In this document: positions 16,879 through 28,500 of the stretch, piece after piece
Numbering within the stretch: position 1 is the first letter of the stretch
Layout of the letters: each line of letters starts with the position of its first letter
NCBI RefSeq assembly: GCF_011087585.1
Contig: NZ_VJOT01000075.1
Coordinates: 1-52,377 of the forward strand
DNA length: 52,377 nt
Source of the DNA: Neochlamydia sp. AcF84
GTDB lineage: Bacteria; Chlamydiota; Chlamydiia; Chlamydiales; Parachlamydiaceae
Direction: 5' to 3'
Translations under genes and position numbers: made by a program
The notes under the pieces: model-generated
What the model was told of the DNA's origin: nothing
Database searches by the model: none
The model's input: the letters and a program-made list of their open reading frames with translations, nothing else

Positions 16879-17326
16879 GTAAGCCATAGAGAGGCTAAAA
16901 AAAATAAAAGTTAGGAAAGAGGGGCTGTAGCTTTCTTTACCACAAGAATAAATATATTTATTAATCTTCTAACTTTTATTTGCAAATTTTTTTGCTCAAA
17001 AAATTAAAGGGCAAAAAGGGACAGCTTCTAAGCTTTAAAGAATATATAAAAGGTTTTGAATCTAAAGATTAGATAATTCTTTATAGAAAACGGCTCTAAA
17101 TAAAGAGAATAAGCCCTGCTTTTTTTATTATGAGTATCTCTTCCTCTAAATGAGGAAAGTAAGCTTTTTTCGAGATGAAAAAATAAGCTCGCATAAAAAG
17201 GGCGATGTTGAGAGCTAATTTTAATTAAGTCTAATGAAAATTAAAAAATTGGGGAGCGTTTAAAAAAGAAATGATATGCAGTTTAGACGTATGTAGATTT
17301 ACTTTTTTATCCGCAGGATATCACCT
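16879..17326. other. Intergenic region with long AT-rich inverted repeat and weak terminator
   Basis: The 448 bases between rnhC and recN contain an inverted repeat AAATAAAAGTTAG (16902-16914) / CTAACTTTTATTT (16969-16981) around a 54-base loop that itself includes the palindrome AATAAATATATTTATT. A smaller hairpin TTCCTC/GAGGAA (17141-17157) is followed by a T-run at 17165-17170 and may be a weak terminator. No gene was recognised. A candidate recN promoter TTGGGG (17249) / TGATAT (17272), spacer 17, is weak. Confidence 0.45.
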
Positions 17327-18940
17327 ATGCTAAAGCAATTGCGTATTAAAAATATCATACTTATTGAATCTGCAGAAATAGATTTTGCAGAAGGTTTTAA
17401 TGTTTTATCGGGTGAAACGGGGTCAGGAAAGTCTGCGATCATGAACGCTATTCGCTTAACTGCGGGAGAGCGAGCAGAAACAGGGATAATTCGTAAAGGC
17501 GCTGAAAAGGGCATTGTGGAGGCTGTTTTTGATATAAAAGGCTTGGTGGAAGTAGAGAGCTTACTAGAATTAAGCGGGATTGATAGAGAAGAGGGTACCG
17601 AGCTGTATGTGCGTCGCGAGATTTTTGCTACCGGTAAAAGTCGTGCTTTCATTAACCACCAGCTAGCGCAGTTAAGCTTGCTACGTGCTCTATCTGCCCA
17701 TTTGATTCATCTAGTTGGACAACATGCTAATCAAGATTTACTTTCTTTAGATCGTCATCGGGAATTACTCGACCTTTTCGGCAATATTAAAGAGGAAGTG
17801 GCAGCCTTTTCAACTAGCTGGGAAGAAGAAAATGCCTTGCAAAATGAATTGGAGCAATTAATAAATAACGAAGCTCAAAGATTGCGCGAAATGGAAGTTT
17901 GCCACCGGGTACTTGAAGAATTAGAAGAAGCTCATTTGAAAGTAGGAGAAGAGGAGGAACTTTTTAACGAATATACCCTTTTAACGCATACAGAAGAATT
18001 GGGTACAAAAGTGCAGGATGTCTGCCAAATATTGGATGGTGAGGAAGTTGCTTTATTACCTCATTTGAATCGCCAACATCATGTTCTAGGTTATTTAGCA
18101 AGCCTTGATCCTGCCCTAAAAGAACTTTCGGAAACTTTCCGTAATGCCGTTTTAGAGCTGCAAGAAGTAGCAAGCGCATTAACTCTTTACCAATCGCGCT
18201 TAGAATATAACCCTGTGCGTACCTCCGAGATAAATGAACGCTTAAAATTGATTACTCGTTTAAAGAAGAAATACGGGCCTACAATAGAAGACATACAAGG
18301 CTTTGCGGAGGAAAGTAAGAAAAAATTGCAAGTTTTAGAAAATGCCGATAATAGAATTGAAGAGCTAAAAGATAATCTTGAACGTGTTAAAATGAAAAAT
18401 AATCAGAGAGCTTCACAATTATCGGATAGCCGTCGAAAAGCTGCATTAAGGTTGGCGGCTGCTTTGAAAAAGGAGTTATGTTCTTTGAACATGCCTAAAG
18501 TAGATTTTCAAATAGATATTAATCTTTCTAGGAGGAATCGTTATGGAGATGATAAAGTAGAATTTTTCCTGCTACCGAATGTTGGAGAACGTCGTATTTC
18601 TATCAAAGACTGTGCAAGCGGCGGAGAGCTATCGCGGGTCGTGCTTTCTTTGCAAACTGTTCTAAGTGACAAACAACGTATACCTACGCTGATATTTGAT
18701 GAAGTGGACTCAAACATTGGAGGCGAGACAGCAGCAATCGTGGGAGAAAAGCTTAAAGCCATTGGCAAAGATCTGCAGGTATTGTGTATTACTCATTTTC
18801 CACAGGTCGCTCACCATGCTGATTATCATCTACAAATTTCTAAAAAGGTGGTAGGAGATCGGACAGTAACCTTCGTTAATCTATTAGATGCTTCCACCCG
18901 CAAACAAGAGCTTGCGCGAATGACAGGTAAAACCAGCTAA
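17327..18940 (+). CDS. recN: DNA repair protein RecN
   Basis: RecN is an SMC-like ATPase that holds or bridges broken DNA ends during recombinational repair. The 537 residues begin with LKQLRIKNIILIESAEIDF and Walker A GETGSGKS (29-36). A long central coiled coil spans about 160-370. The ABC signature CASGGELSRVVLSLQTVL and Walker B TLIFDEVDSNIGGETA follow, then the D-loop/H-loop region ending ITHFPQVAHHADYH. The length is close to that of other RecN proteins. It is a single gene, with only a weak hairpin and T-run (18981-19009) downstream. Confidence 0.97.
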   Translation: MLKQLRIKNIILIESAEIDFAEGFNVLSGETGSGKSAIMNAIRLTAGERAETGIIRKGAEKGIVEAVFDIKGLVEVESLLELSGIDREEGTELYVRREIFATGKSRAFINHQLAQLSLLRALSAHLIHLVGQHANQDLLSLDRHRELLDLFGNIKEEVAAFSTSWEEENALQNELEQLINNEAQRLREMEVCHRVLEELEEAHLKVGEEEELFNEYTLLTHTEELGTKVQDVCQILDGEEVALLPHLNRQHHVLGYLASLDPALKELSETFRNAVLELQEVASALTLYQSRLEYNPVRTSEINERLKLITRLKKKYGPTIEDIQGFAEESKKKLQVLENADNRIEELKDNLERVKMKNNQRASQLSDSRRKAALRLAAALKKELCSLNMPKVDFQIDINLSRRNRYGDDKVEFFLLPNVGERRISIKDCASGGELSRVVLSLQTVLSDKQRIPTLIFDEVDSNIGGETAAIVGEKLKAIGKDLQVLCITHFPQVAHHADYHLQISKKVVGDRTVTFVNLLDASTRKQELARMTGKTS

Positions 18941-19214
18941 AGCTGTCAAGGGATTAGACTCTAAAGTTAACGACAGCGAGCTGCAAGCCCTGCAGAATAA
19001 AGTTTTTTTAAGCTTCGTTAAGATAAGTTTCTAAAAAGAAGGAATTTAATCTCCTTGAATATACTCTGCAAGAAGCTAGGCGCCTACTAAGCTAATGTAG
19101 TTCGATATGATTTAAAGGATTTTTTATGCTTAAACAATATTTTGAGAGAGTTTTTTCTCCCCAATTGCTATGATTTCTTTACGCATAAAACATTATAAAG
19201 CTCTTAATTTCTTG

Positions 19215-19889
19215 CAAAGTTGACTCTGAAACCAATCAAGCTAGATAACAAGCAAGGCCGCCTTTTTAAACCCCGCTTTAGCGATGAACTTAATCTAGAT
19301 CCATCCTCTCATCTAGCTATCTAAGCTGATTGAGTGGAAGCAGCTGGAAGAAGAGTTTGATAGGCTGTTTGTAGAAAAGATAGGTCAGCCAGCTAAGCCT
19401 TTAAAGCTAGTTGTACGGCTCTTTATCTTGCAGCATATGTATGGGCTTTCGGATGCAAAGGGGGTGCATCGATGGGTAGAAAATCCTTATTGGCAATACT
19501 TTTGTGGGTATGAGTTTTGGCATCATGCGCTGCCTATCTATCCTACTTCTTTAATTAGATGGGGATCTAGATTAAGCGAAGCTGGATTCAGCGAGATTTT
19601 ACGAGGGACAATTGTAGCAGCTGTTTTGACAGGCGCAGTAAAAAAGTCTTAAAAAAGTCATTGCTGATACAACCGTAATGCCTAAAGCTATCGCTTTTCC
19701 TACCGATGTCAAGCTCTACTTTAAGTCTATTCAAGTGATTGCAAAAATGGCTGATAGTAGCCAAATCACTTTGCGCCAAATCTACAAAAAGCTAGCTAAA
19801 ACAGCATTGTGCCTGCGTGCTTAGCTTAAAAGCCTATGCCCGTTAGCTGAAAAGAGCTAAACGGCAAGAAAAAAGGCTGCATAATTATT
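19215..19889 (+). pseudogene. IS5-like transposase relic, frameshifted and interrupted
   Basis: Three reading frames in succession give transposase-like protein: first NKQGRLFKPRFSDELNLD (stop near 19324), then KLIEWKQLEEEF to FILQHMYGLSDAKGVHRWVENPYWQYFCGYE and beyond (stop 19650-19652), then KKVIADTTVMPKAIAFPTD and finally KRAKRQEKRLHNYL. This order matches IS5-superfamily transposases of the type with an N-terminal DUF772 region and a VxADTTV catalytic strand. The frame is broken by at least two frameshifts and several stops. At 19890 an IS701/IS4-type element interrupts it; I could not find the missing 3' part on the other side. Confidence 0.75.
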
Positions 19890-19893
19890 TAGG

Positions 19894-21050
19894 AACTCAC
19901 CTTACGCAGGCATAGAACTCCTTTGTAAATTTTGCAGTTCTTGATAGGCCATCTGATTGGCTTTAAGGATTAACTTATATTTTAAAGCAAAGTGATTAAG
20001 TAAGGTTTTAATTTTAAGAAATTCAAGCTTGCAATAAGCGATAAGGGATGAAAAAATATGATTTTTTTGAGAGCGAGCAATTTTGGTGGGTGACTTCTCA
20101 AGGCTAGCATTTTGCTTTATTGATTTGTGATATTCCTCTATGCGCCATCGTTTGTGATAGATTTCATAGATTCGGCCAGCCTCATGATTTAGATCGTTAG
20201 TCACGATGTAGAGAATGCCTGTAGAGCCGTCTTCGTTCTTGAAGATCTTTGTAATCAAAGCTACAGGGAAAGCTAGCTCTTTAAGCCAAACTATCCTTTT
20301 ATCTCCGTCTTTGAAATTAAACGTATTTAAATTCTGATACTGGCCTTTTTTTCTTCCTTCCTCGGAAAAAGCAATTAATCGATTAGACTTTATGCCAAAT
20401 ATAAACATTTTTTTGAGTTTATAGTGGATAAATTCCATATTATCTTTAGCACCAAACCAATTATCCGCTAGCACATACTCAAACTTTACTTGATTGACAA
20501 CTGCCTGTTGGATAAGCGCTCTGAAATGTTGGTTTTTAGTGATGGATGACTGCTTTTTTTCTTTCTTTGTTTTCACATCACAAAAATGCATGTCTTTTTT
20601 GATTACTTCAAAGCCGATGGGAAAAGTGTAATCTCCATAGCTAATAAGACAGGAAAGTAGATTAATCCCTTTTACACACCTTCCTTGAGTATGAGAAAAG
20701 TGCCAACAGACGATTTCGTTTTCATCTGTATAGGGCTTTTCCTCTATCGTATCGTCAATAATCAATACACCTCCTTTATCTTGTTCTAAATGGCGCACTT
20801 GCTTTTTAACATACTGCCATAGTTCTTTCGATCCCCCTGGATTGCTGTTAAGAAAACGGGTGATTTTATCATGGCTAACCTGACCATCTAAAAGATTAGA
20901 TAGCCCTGTGGCTGTGGCTTGTTGGTTTTGGCTGATAAGATAATCTGTATAAATATCAAGAAGATCAAGTTTCATTTTTTTCTCCTCTTTTCAAAGAAAA
21001 AAATATACCTCTAGAATAATTTTTTCAACTCATCTGTGCGTAAGGTGAGT
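19894..21050 (-). mobile_element. IS701/IS4-superfamily insertion sequence, apparently complete
   Basis: A near-perfect terminal inverted repeat, ACTCACCTTACGCA at 19895-19908 and its complement at 21037-21050, bounds one transposase gene. A 4-base direct repeat TAGG flanks it (19890-19893 and 21051-21054), so the ends and target duplication are intact and the insertion is fairly recent. It sits inside the older IS5-like relic. Confidence 0.82.
19902..20975 (-). CDS. Transposase, IS701/IS4-type DDE
   Basis: A 357-residue intact transposase. The catalytic positions visible are GVLIIDDTIEEKPYT (first Asp), YVLADNWFGAK (second Asp) and RWRIEEYHKSIKQN (Glu, in the Y-R-E-K-like block typical of IS4-related enzymes). 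The VCWHFSHTQGRCVKGINLLS stretch after the first Asp is characteristic of the DDE_5/IS701 group. The gene fills the element between the inverted repeats, and its stop codon lies inside the left repeat. It is likely functional. Confidence 0.88.
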   Translation of the reverse strand: MKLDLLDIYTDYLISQNQQATATGLSNLLDGQVSHDKITRFLNSNPGGSKELWQYVKKQVRHLEQDKGGVLIIDDTIEEKPYTDENEIVCWHFSHTQGRCVKGINLLSCLISYGDYTFPIGFEVIKKDMHFCDVKTKKEKKQSSITKNQHFRALIQQAVVNQVKFEYVLADNWFGAKDNMEFIHYKLKKMFIFGIKSNRLIAFSEEGRKKGQYQNLNTFNFKDGDKRIVWLKELAFPVALITKIFKNEDGSTGILYIVTNDLNHEAGRIYEIYHKRWRIEEYHKSIKQNASLEKSPTKIARSQKNHIFSSLIAYCKLEFLKIKTLLNHFALKYKLILKANQMAYQELQNLQRSSMPA

Positions 21051-21095
21051 TAGGTATATTTAAAGCCAAAAAACATTTTTGCAACAAATATTTCC

Positions 21096-21124
21096 TTGAC
21101 CAAATAAAGAAGCCTCATTTAAAA
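21096..21124 (+). promoter_or_regulatory. Predicted promoter of unit 1, conserved in unit 2
   Basis: TTGACC (21096-21101) and TTAAAA (21119-21124) are 17 bases apart. The same arrangement, with the surrounding CAAATATTT and AAATAAAGAA, is kept before unit 2 at 30539-30567. Conservation between copies, rather than consensus match of the -10, is the main support. Confidence 0.45.
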
Positions 21125-21188
21125 GCTTAGATTGCTTTTTAAATAAAACTATAGATATTTAACCCTTCCCCCTTAAGGAATAAAAATT

Positions 21189-22538
21189 ATGCAGTTTTCT
21201 TCTTCCCTAGACTACGATCCTTCCCGTCCAATCATCCACTGTGATGCTTCTTTAAATCAAATCAGTAGTGAGATGGCCAGAATTGAAAAAGAAGTTTATC
21301 GTTTAAGAGGAATTATAGGAGCTTTTGATGAAACTATGCAGGAAAATGCTGCTTTGACAACAGACATCATGGATGCTTATTTAAAAGAGCTTATGCCACC
21401 TCTTGATCGAAGAGAAATCTCAGTCATTCAACAGCAAATCGATACAAGGATAGAAAGCATTAAAGAAAGCTGCTTAGAAAACTACCGAGGACTGTTAGAT
21501 GCAAGAGAGCTAATTGTGATAGAAGGCCAAACAATCCAGCTTAATGCTCAAACCAAAGCTACCTTAGAGCAAGCCTACCAGCAAAGGCTAGAGGAAAATA
21601 TCTATCAGCTTAAAGAAGAATTTCCTCTAGGAGAAACAACCGATTTAGACCAAATGCAAGCTCAGCTTAAAGAGAAATTTGAAAGGTATCAAGATCTCTT
21701 TGAAAAACTTTTTGAGCGCAAGCAACAACTGACAGATCAAGGCTATGAGCTGCAAGAAGCCATGGAGCCAGAGCTAGCGAAACTAAGAGCCCAAAAGCAA
21801 GAGCTACAAAAGGATCTAAAAGTCACCGATCTTTTTATAGCCAGCCAGTTAGGAGCTGTCGAGTATCTTAAGCAAGAAATTAGCAAAAAATGGAGATGGG
21901 GTCGTAAAGATTTCGTTAATACACCTTCTCAGGCAGGCTTTGCTCCTTTACATTACGCCGCTTATCATAATCAAAGAGAAGCGCTGCAGCTTCTAATTGA
22001 TAAGGGTGCTGACCTAACTTTAAAGGATAGTGAAGGCTATTTACCTCTTCATTGGGCGTCTGAAAAAGGTCATGCTGAGATCGTTCAGTTACTTATTCGA
22101 CACAAGCCCTCTACCATTAATGCCAAAGGCCGATTGGATCGCACGCCCTTACATCGTGCTGTTTTTTGTGGCAAAGTAGAAAACGCCCATCTTTTGCTTA
22201 AAAATGGTGCTCATATCAATGCACGAACACATGAGAAAAATCATTGCCAAACACCCCTTCATTTTGCTGTCTTACAAGGAAATATGAGTATGGTATTAGC
22301 ATTAACTCGCTATCCAGAACTGGATATTCTTCAACAGGATAGCCAAGGCCAGGCACCTTTGCATTATGCTATTGAAGAGGGATTAGTCGATATCCTCAAT
22401 ATCTTGCTTAAGCATCCTAGCTGGCAAAAAGCAACTGTTTCTACCCATGCTAAGCTCTTAGAGAGCCTTTTAACTATAGTCCCTAAGCGGCAGGCTAAAG
22501 AAATTAAAGCTCAACTGCTTTTGAATTTTCCTAAGTAA
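21189..22538 (+). CDS. Coiled-coil/ankyrin-repeat protein, unit 1
   Basis: A 449-residue protein without signal peptide or membrane segments. Residues 20-235 are helical and rich in Glu/Gln, with strong coiled-coil character (about 150-225). Five ankyrin repeats follow at about 250-414, seen as APLHYAAYHN, LPLHWASEKGH, TPLHRAVFCGK, TPLHFAVLQGN and APLHYAIEEGL. A short helical tail ends it. Ankyrin repeats bind proteins, and proteins of this type are common secreted effectors of amoeba symbionts. AAGGA lies 11 bases before the ATG. The giant LRR gene starts 47 bases downstream, so the pair is likely one operon. A close copy lies at 30639-31988. No enzyme motif was seen. Confidence 0.88.
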   Translation: MQFSSSLDYDPSRPIIHCDASLNQISSEMARIEKEVYRLRGIIGAFDETMQENAALTTDIMDAYLKELMPPLDRREISVIQQQIDTRIESIKESCLENYRGLLDARELIVIEGQTIQLNAQTKATLEQAYQQRLEENIYQLKEEFPLGETTDLDQMQAQLKEKFERYQDLFEKLFERKQQLTDQGYELQEAMEPELAKLRAQKQELQKDLKVTDLFIASQLGAVEYLKQEISKKWRWGRKDFVNTPSQAGFAPLHYAAYHNQREALQLLIDKGADLTLKDSEGYLPLHWASEKGHAEIVQLLIRHKPSTINAKGRLDRTPLHRAVFCGKVENAHLLLKNGAHINARTHEKNHCQTPLHFAVLQGNMSMVLALTRYPELDILQQDSQGQAPLHYAIEEGLVDILNILLKHPSWQKATVSTHAKLLESLLTIVPKRQAKEIKAQLLLNFPK

Positions 22539-22585
22539 ACATTGATAGCTTCGAAAAAATGATCAAAAAAAATTAACGAGCTTAC

Positions 22586-25500
22586 ATGCAAATTTTTCCC
22601 GACTTAGGTCATTCATCGCGTATCTTTTATCAATCATTACATACAGAAGCAGAAGGCAGCTTTAACGTTGTTTCTGCTAGTTCAGATATTGAAGATAATA
22701 TAGCAGCTCCTTCTTTAAATCCTTTCCCATCCCCTCTTTCATCTATAAAAAAAACCGCACAAGAAGAAAAGCTTTTAACCCAGCGCCTAATAGGGTATTT
22801 AGGTCGCGAAAAGGACCTATTAGGAGAAACCATTGCTCATCTTTATGCTGAAGTCTCTCTTTATACGTCTGAAGAAAAAGATAAACTAGCTAAGCTTTTG
22901 CCTACTCTTAAGCTACCTTGTTTGATGCTTAAAGAAGAGATAAGAGAAGAGATAATCAAGCAGGTAATAAGAGAGGCTTCCGATTCGCGCTTACAGCCTT
23001 TTCATACAGCTTTAGCTAGTATTAAGAACGCTTTAGATTCTTCTACAACTATTTCATATAAAGAAAAACTAGAAGCTTTGAGGGATTACTATGCCACTTT
23101 CCTTAAACAGCTCTTAGAAACTTCTAGTGCAAATGAAAGAGAAGCTTTGCTAGCTTTAAAAGCCCAAGTCTGTGGAGATTCCATAGGTTTTCTTCTTCTT
23201 GATATAGACAAAGCACGTGCTATGCTTTCTATCGATGAGTTAGGACTCCCTTGCCGTACCAACACACATGGCAGGCATGCCGTTGCCTCTTTGCAAGGTC
23301 TACATTGCAAAGCCAATCCCACCGCTGCTGTAGTCTCGGATTATCTACAGCCTGCCTGGGAATATGCAGCTACCTCTTTAACCCAAGCTTTTTCTACAGA
23401 GTCTTTGATTGCTGCCCCCACATCTTTCTTAAAAATTTCCAACATCTTAACCTACAACTGGCAAGCTTCTTTAGATCAAGAAGCTAGAAAAGCTTTTAAT
23501 CAGCAACTGCAGCAAGGTAAAACTTCTCAGCAAATCTTTAAAGATACCCCAGAGCTTAAAGAAAAGCTATGTGCAGTCACATACTTGGAAGCTCGTACAG
23601 TCCAGATAGGCTATACTATCGGCCATTCTCCTAAAGCTACACGCCCTCAAGCTATGCTACTGGCAGATCTTATTAACGTCTTAGAAATGTTTGATCTATT
23701 ATGCGATGAACATTTATTAACTGCGCAGGATGTTATCGAAAGCTGGCCTTCCCTTTTAGAAGAAGCACATAAGTCCTATCCTTCTAATCCTTCCCAGCTT
23801 TTCCACGAATATAAGAGTTGGATGGCACAACTAACTGAAAATCAATGTTTAAGCGAATTTTCTTCTACAGGAGATTTTAATCTAAAATCTGAAGAACAAG
23901 GCTTGCGAGCTTTTTGTGAAGATTATTTAAAAATTAAAAATGAAAATAATTTTTGGCAGCTTTTAGCTATATTAAAGGCACATCCTAAGCTAGCTGCAAA
24001 ATCTTCTTTAGCCTCTCTAATTGATCTGCCTTTAGCTTTACGCTGGATCGCTAAACTTTTTCCAAAAAAATCTATAGGAGAGCTTTTTCGTCTTATTCCT
24101 CCTTTACTAAAGAAAATGGATAAAGAGAATTTTAGCAGTTTAGTCATTGCCAGCCTCCTCATCTTACCTAATGATGGCAAAGCTGATAATTACATCGTTG
24201 AACTCGAGTGGGAAGATCAAGAATTGAAACGCTTAAAGCTAGCCTGTATTGATAATGATCGGGCGTTTGAACCTGCTATTATTCGGGCAGAAAAAGGACA
24301 TGGCATCCATTTAAAATGCTTACCATTGTTGCTTAAAGGATGCATGAACCAGTCGATCGCTCCTTCAGTCAAAAACCATATTTCGAATTTAAACCCTCGT
24401 GATTTTTTGCTGGAATGGATTAGGCAATTAGACCAAAGAAACCAGCAGTATCAAAGGCTTATTCAGCAACATCAGCTGACTAAAGAAGATTTTATAGATG
24501 GAGCAGGGGATAAAAAGCTAGATATGCCCCTCTTGCTGCCTAAAGGTTTATTGGCTGCCCTTCTAAATAAATTACAATCCCTTCAAAAAGAGCTTAAACC
24601 AGATCTTGTAAACCACTATGACCTTTTTAAAGCTTTAGAGCCCACTGCTTTTGCCTGCTATCAAGCCCTGATGCAAAAGCATGCCAATCCTTTAGATGCG
24701 CTACTAACTCTGCATCGCCAACGCACCAACGTCGAAGCTCTTATAGGATCTTTTAACTTAAAAGCTGCAAGCCTTCAGGTACATTTGGTACCTTTAGAAG
24801 AAGAAGTCAGCGATTTTGTAACAAGCCTTAATTGGTCAGCCCCTTTACCTACCTTACTTAAGACCCTAAAAGCAATCAGTAATCTTTCTTTCTGTCTCCC
24901 GGTTCCTCTTTCCATAGTACAAAAGCAAAATTTTCTGTTGATGGCTATCCAACTAGGTAAAGCCTCCCTAGTCAAATTGGCACTGGAGTTAGGAGCTAAA
25001 GTCAACCAAACGGATGAAGCTGGGCAAACGGCCTTGCATAAGCTGATGCGAACCTATGATTTACCGCACCTAGCAGAAGAGCAAATAATTATGATAGCAG
25101 ATCTTTTGCTAACTCAAAAAGATATCGATCCTAATGCCGTTGATGAGCAATACTCTCCTCCTCTTTTCTCTCTCATTAATCGAGCTAGCCATGCGCCTAA
25201 CCTTTTTTCTCTTTTATTAGCTAAGTTGGTCAGCAGAGGAGTAGATTTAGACTACCCTGATAATCATCCTAATTCTTTGCATAAAGGAATGACACCGTTA
25301 GAAAAAGCTATGGTGGAAGACAACATCTTCGTGTTTATCGAGCTTGCTAAGAAAGGAGCAGGGGCTAAAACACATCCAGCTAAAATTTTGGAATTTGCCA
25401 CAAAACATGCGCAAAACCTTGAGCTAGGAAAAACTCTGCAACTGCTAGAAGCTCAATGGCCAGCTTTTGCTTACCTACGCTCTCTTGCGCTCTTTACGTT

Positions 25501-28500
25501 ACCAGCTACTGGCCAAGGCTTTGAATGGGAAGGTGTAGACTCAGGCGTGGTTAAGTTACATCCGTTAGTCATGCAGCAGCTTCCTTTAAATGCAGCCTTA
25601 GAATTTATTAAGCTACCTAAGACTTCAGGACGCAGCGCCGCTACCCCAGTAAGCTATTTACATCGCAAACTGCATTTTAAGCCTTATCCTGAGATGGCAG
25701 GCAGGGAATATGCGGTAGGAAGCCTACATCGCCTGATTATTGGACATGGTACACCAGAAACCGAGCTATTCAAATGCTACAATGCCCGCCTTAACCCTTA
25801 TCCTCTATTAGTCTCAGAAACAAGCGAAGGGCAAACTTTAGACAAAGCTTTAAAAACAGGTAATACGCTCACTAAGTTAGATTTACACCGTCTGCATAAT
25901 ATGATGCTTCTATCCATGCTAGTTAATCCTGAGGATGGTAAGCCTGATAACTACATCCTACAATCTTTTATCAACCATCTAGGCGAAGTAAAAGAGCAGC
26001 TAGTTTGTGTTGATAACGATCATGCTTTTATTCCTTCTTTTTCAGAAGAAGGAAAGCTGCAAGTTAAATGCATCCTATTTTGCTTAAACCAAATGCACGA
26101 GCCCCTTCATCATAAGACAAAAGAACGCTTCTTACAGATCAACCCTTTAGAATTGTTACAAACTTGGCTAAGAAATTTAGATAAGCAACAGCAACGTTAT
26201 ACTAAACTCTTTACCGAAAAAGATCGTGAATTTGTCTACGCTTATAATAAGCAAAATCCTGTCATCTCTATCCTTTTACCCCCTAGAACAGTAGCTAAAA
26301 TTTATCAAAAGCTTAGTCGTTTGCAACGAGCTTTAAAAAAATTAGAAAACAATGCCAATTTAACTCCTTTAGAGCTTTTAATCCGCTTAGACCCTCCTCT
26401 TGGAAGATATTATGAGCATCTATTGCAAAATAAGCAAACCTCAATTTATGAGCGCTTTTTAAAAGGACCTGGCCAATATTATGAAAAAAGTCTTAATGGT
26501 CTAGAGACTAGCAGCACTAGCCGCTCGCTTTTAAAATCGAGCAACATGCCGACTCAAGATTTAGTTAAGCATGAACAGCGCTATGTCCCTAAAGAAGCTT
26601 TAAAAGAGCTTGAAGTTTTAGTCAGCCAAAGTTATCCTAGGAATCTTCACGCCGTTGCCGCTGCCATGCAAAAAGGAAATATTATTCCTTTTCGTGAGCT
26701 TTTGACGGATGACTTAAGAGAAGCTGCTTTAGCATTTATAGATATATCTCAACAAAAGCAAGAACTTGCTTTGCTTAAAGCCATGGCTTCCTCGTCTTTT
26801 GAGACTTTAACGTTGAAGAATTGCCAAGCTTTAAATGATACTCTCTTAAAAAGCCTGCTAATAGCTTCTGCAGCCATTACTAAGTTAGATGCCAGCAATT
26901 GTTCTTCTTTAACATCATTTTCTTTTCCCGAATTGTCTTGCTTAAACTCTATTGACCTCTCTAATTGTATGCGTCTTTTTAAGCTTAGCTTAAAAGCTCC
27001 TAAGCTGCGTTTCCTGGCTTTGAAAGGTAATCGAGCACTAACTTTTCTAGAAGTAGACGCTCCTTTTTTAGAGAAACTTGAGCTTGAAGGCTGCTCACGG
27101 CTTTCTGTCCACCAAATTAAAGCTTTAGTTCAAAAATGCCCTCAGCTTAAAAGTTTGACCTTGGCTGGGTGTAATCTCTCTTTTTTGCCTCATGTTGACA
27201 TTATCCATGAACAACCTTTGCTTATTCGCTATGATTTAGAAACTTTCTCTAAAGAGGTCATACAGTTTCTTAAAGGTTTGCTTGATAATTCTTCTGTTGA
27301 ATGGATTCCTCCAAGAGGACTATCCAGGATAGAATTCAGAGCTCTAACGGATGGGCTTAAAGCCAATACTTCTTTTTCCTACTTAGATCTTAATAAAGGC
27401 AACCTACGTGATCAAGGTGCTAGTGCTTTAGCTAACGCCCTAGAATGCAATACTTCGCTCACTAAGATCAACCTTGAAGATAATAAAATAAGCAATCTTG
27501 GTGCTAACGCTTTAGCCCATGCCCTAGAATGTAATTCCTCGCTCAATACTCTGATGCTTTCGCAGAATGAGATAAGCCATGAAGGCGCTAGTGCTTTAGC
27601 TAGAAGCCTTAAAAACAATTCCTCGCTTACCAAGCTTAATCTTTTCTACAATCAGATAGGCAATAAAGGCACTAAAGCTTTAGCTCAAGCCCTACAAAGC
27701 AATTCCTCGCTTACTACGCTATACCTTAGCAGCAACAAGATAAGCAATGAAGGGGCTAGCGCTTTAGCTCAAGCCCTACAAAGAAACTCCTCGCTTACTA
27801 CGCTGTACCTTAACAGCAACAAGATAAGCAATGAAGGGACTGGCGATTTAGCTCAAGCCCTACAAAGCAATTCCTCGCTCACTAAATTATATCTTGGAGC
27901 CAATCAGGTTGGCCCTGAAGGCGCTGCCGCTTTAGCTCAGGCCTTGAAACGCAATTCCTCGCTAACTGAGCTAGAACTGGAAGGAGCCCGGATAGGTAAT
28001 AAAGGCGTTACCGCTTTAGCTCAAGCATTAGAGGGGAATTCCTTCCTTACTGCACTAAAAGTTTCTAGCAATCAAATAAGCCAGGAAGGTGTTAGCGCCT
28101 TAGCTATAGCTCTCAAAACGAATACCTCGCTATCTTTACTAGACCTTAGCTGGAATGAAGTAGACTCTCAAGGCGCTATCAATCTAAGCGAAAGCCTAAA
28201 AACTAATAACTCGTTAGCTGCAATTAATCTTAACGTAAATAAAATAGGCTTTGAAGGCGTTACCGCTGTAGCTCAAGCTTTAGAAGTCAATAACTCTCTC
28301 ACTCGACTGGTGCTTGGAAATAATCAGATAGGTCCTCAAGGCGCTAACGCTTTAGCTAAGGCTCTAAAATGCAACTCCTCGCTTACTGAATTAAAGCTCC
28401 AGAATAATAAGATAGGCAATGAAAGCGCTAGCACTTTGGCTCAAGCCCTACAAAGTAATTTCTCGCTTACTAATCTAGGCCTTTACGAAAATCAGATAGA

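Noticed and set aside
27400-28500. Regular DNA-level repeats that could suggest a CRISPR or satellite array
   Set aside because: The 84-bp periodicity lies wholly within an open frame and encodes 28-residue LRRs; there are no unique spacers between identical repeats.
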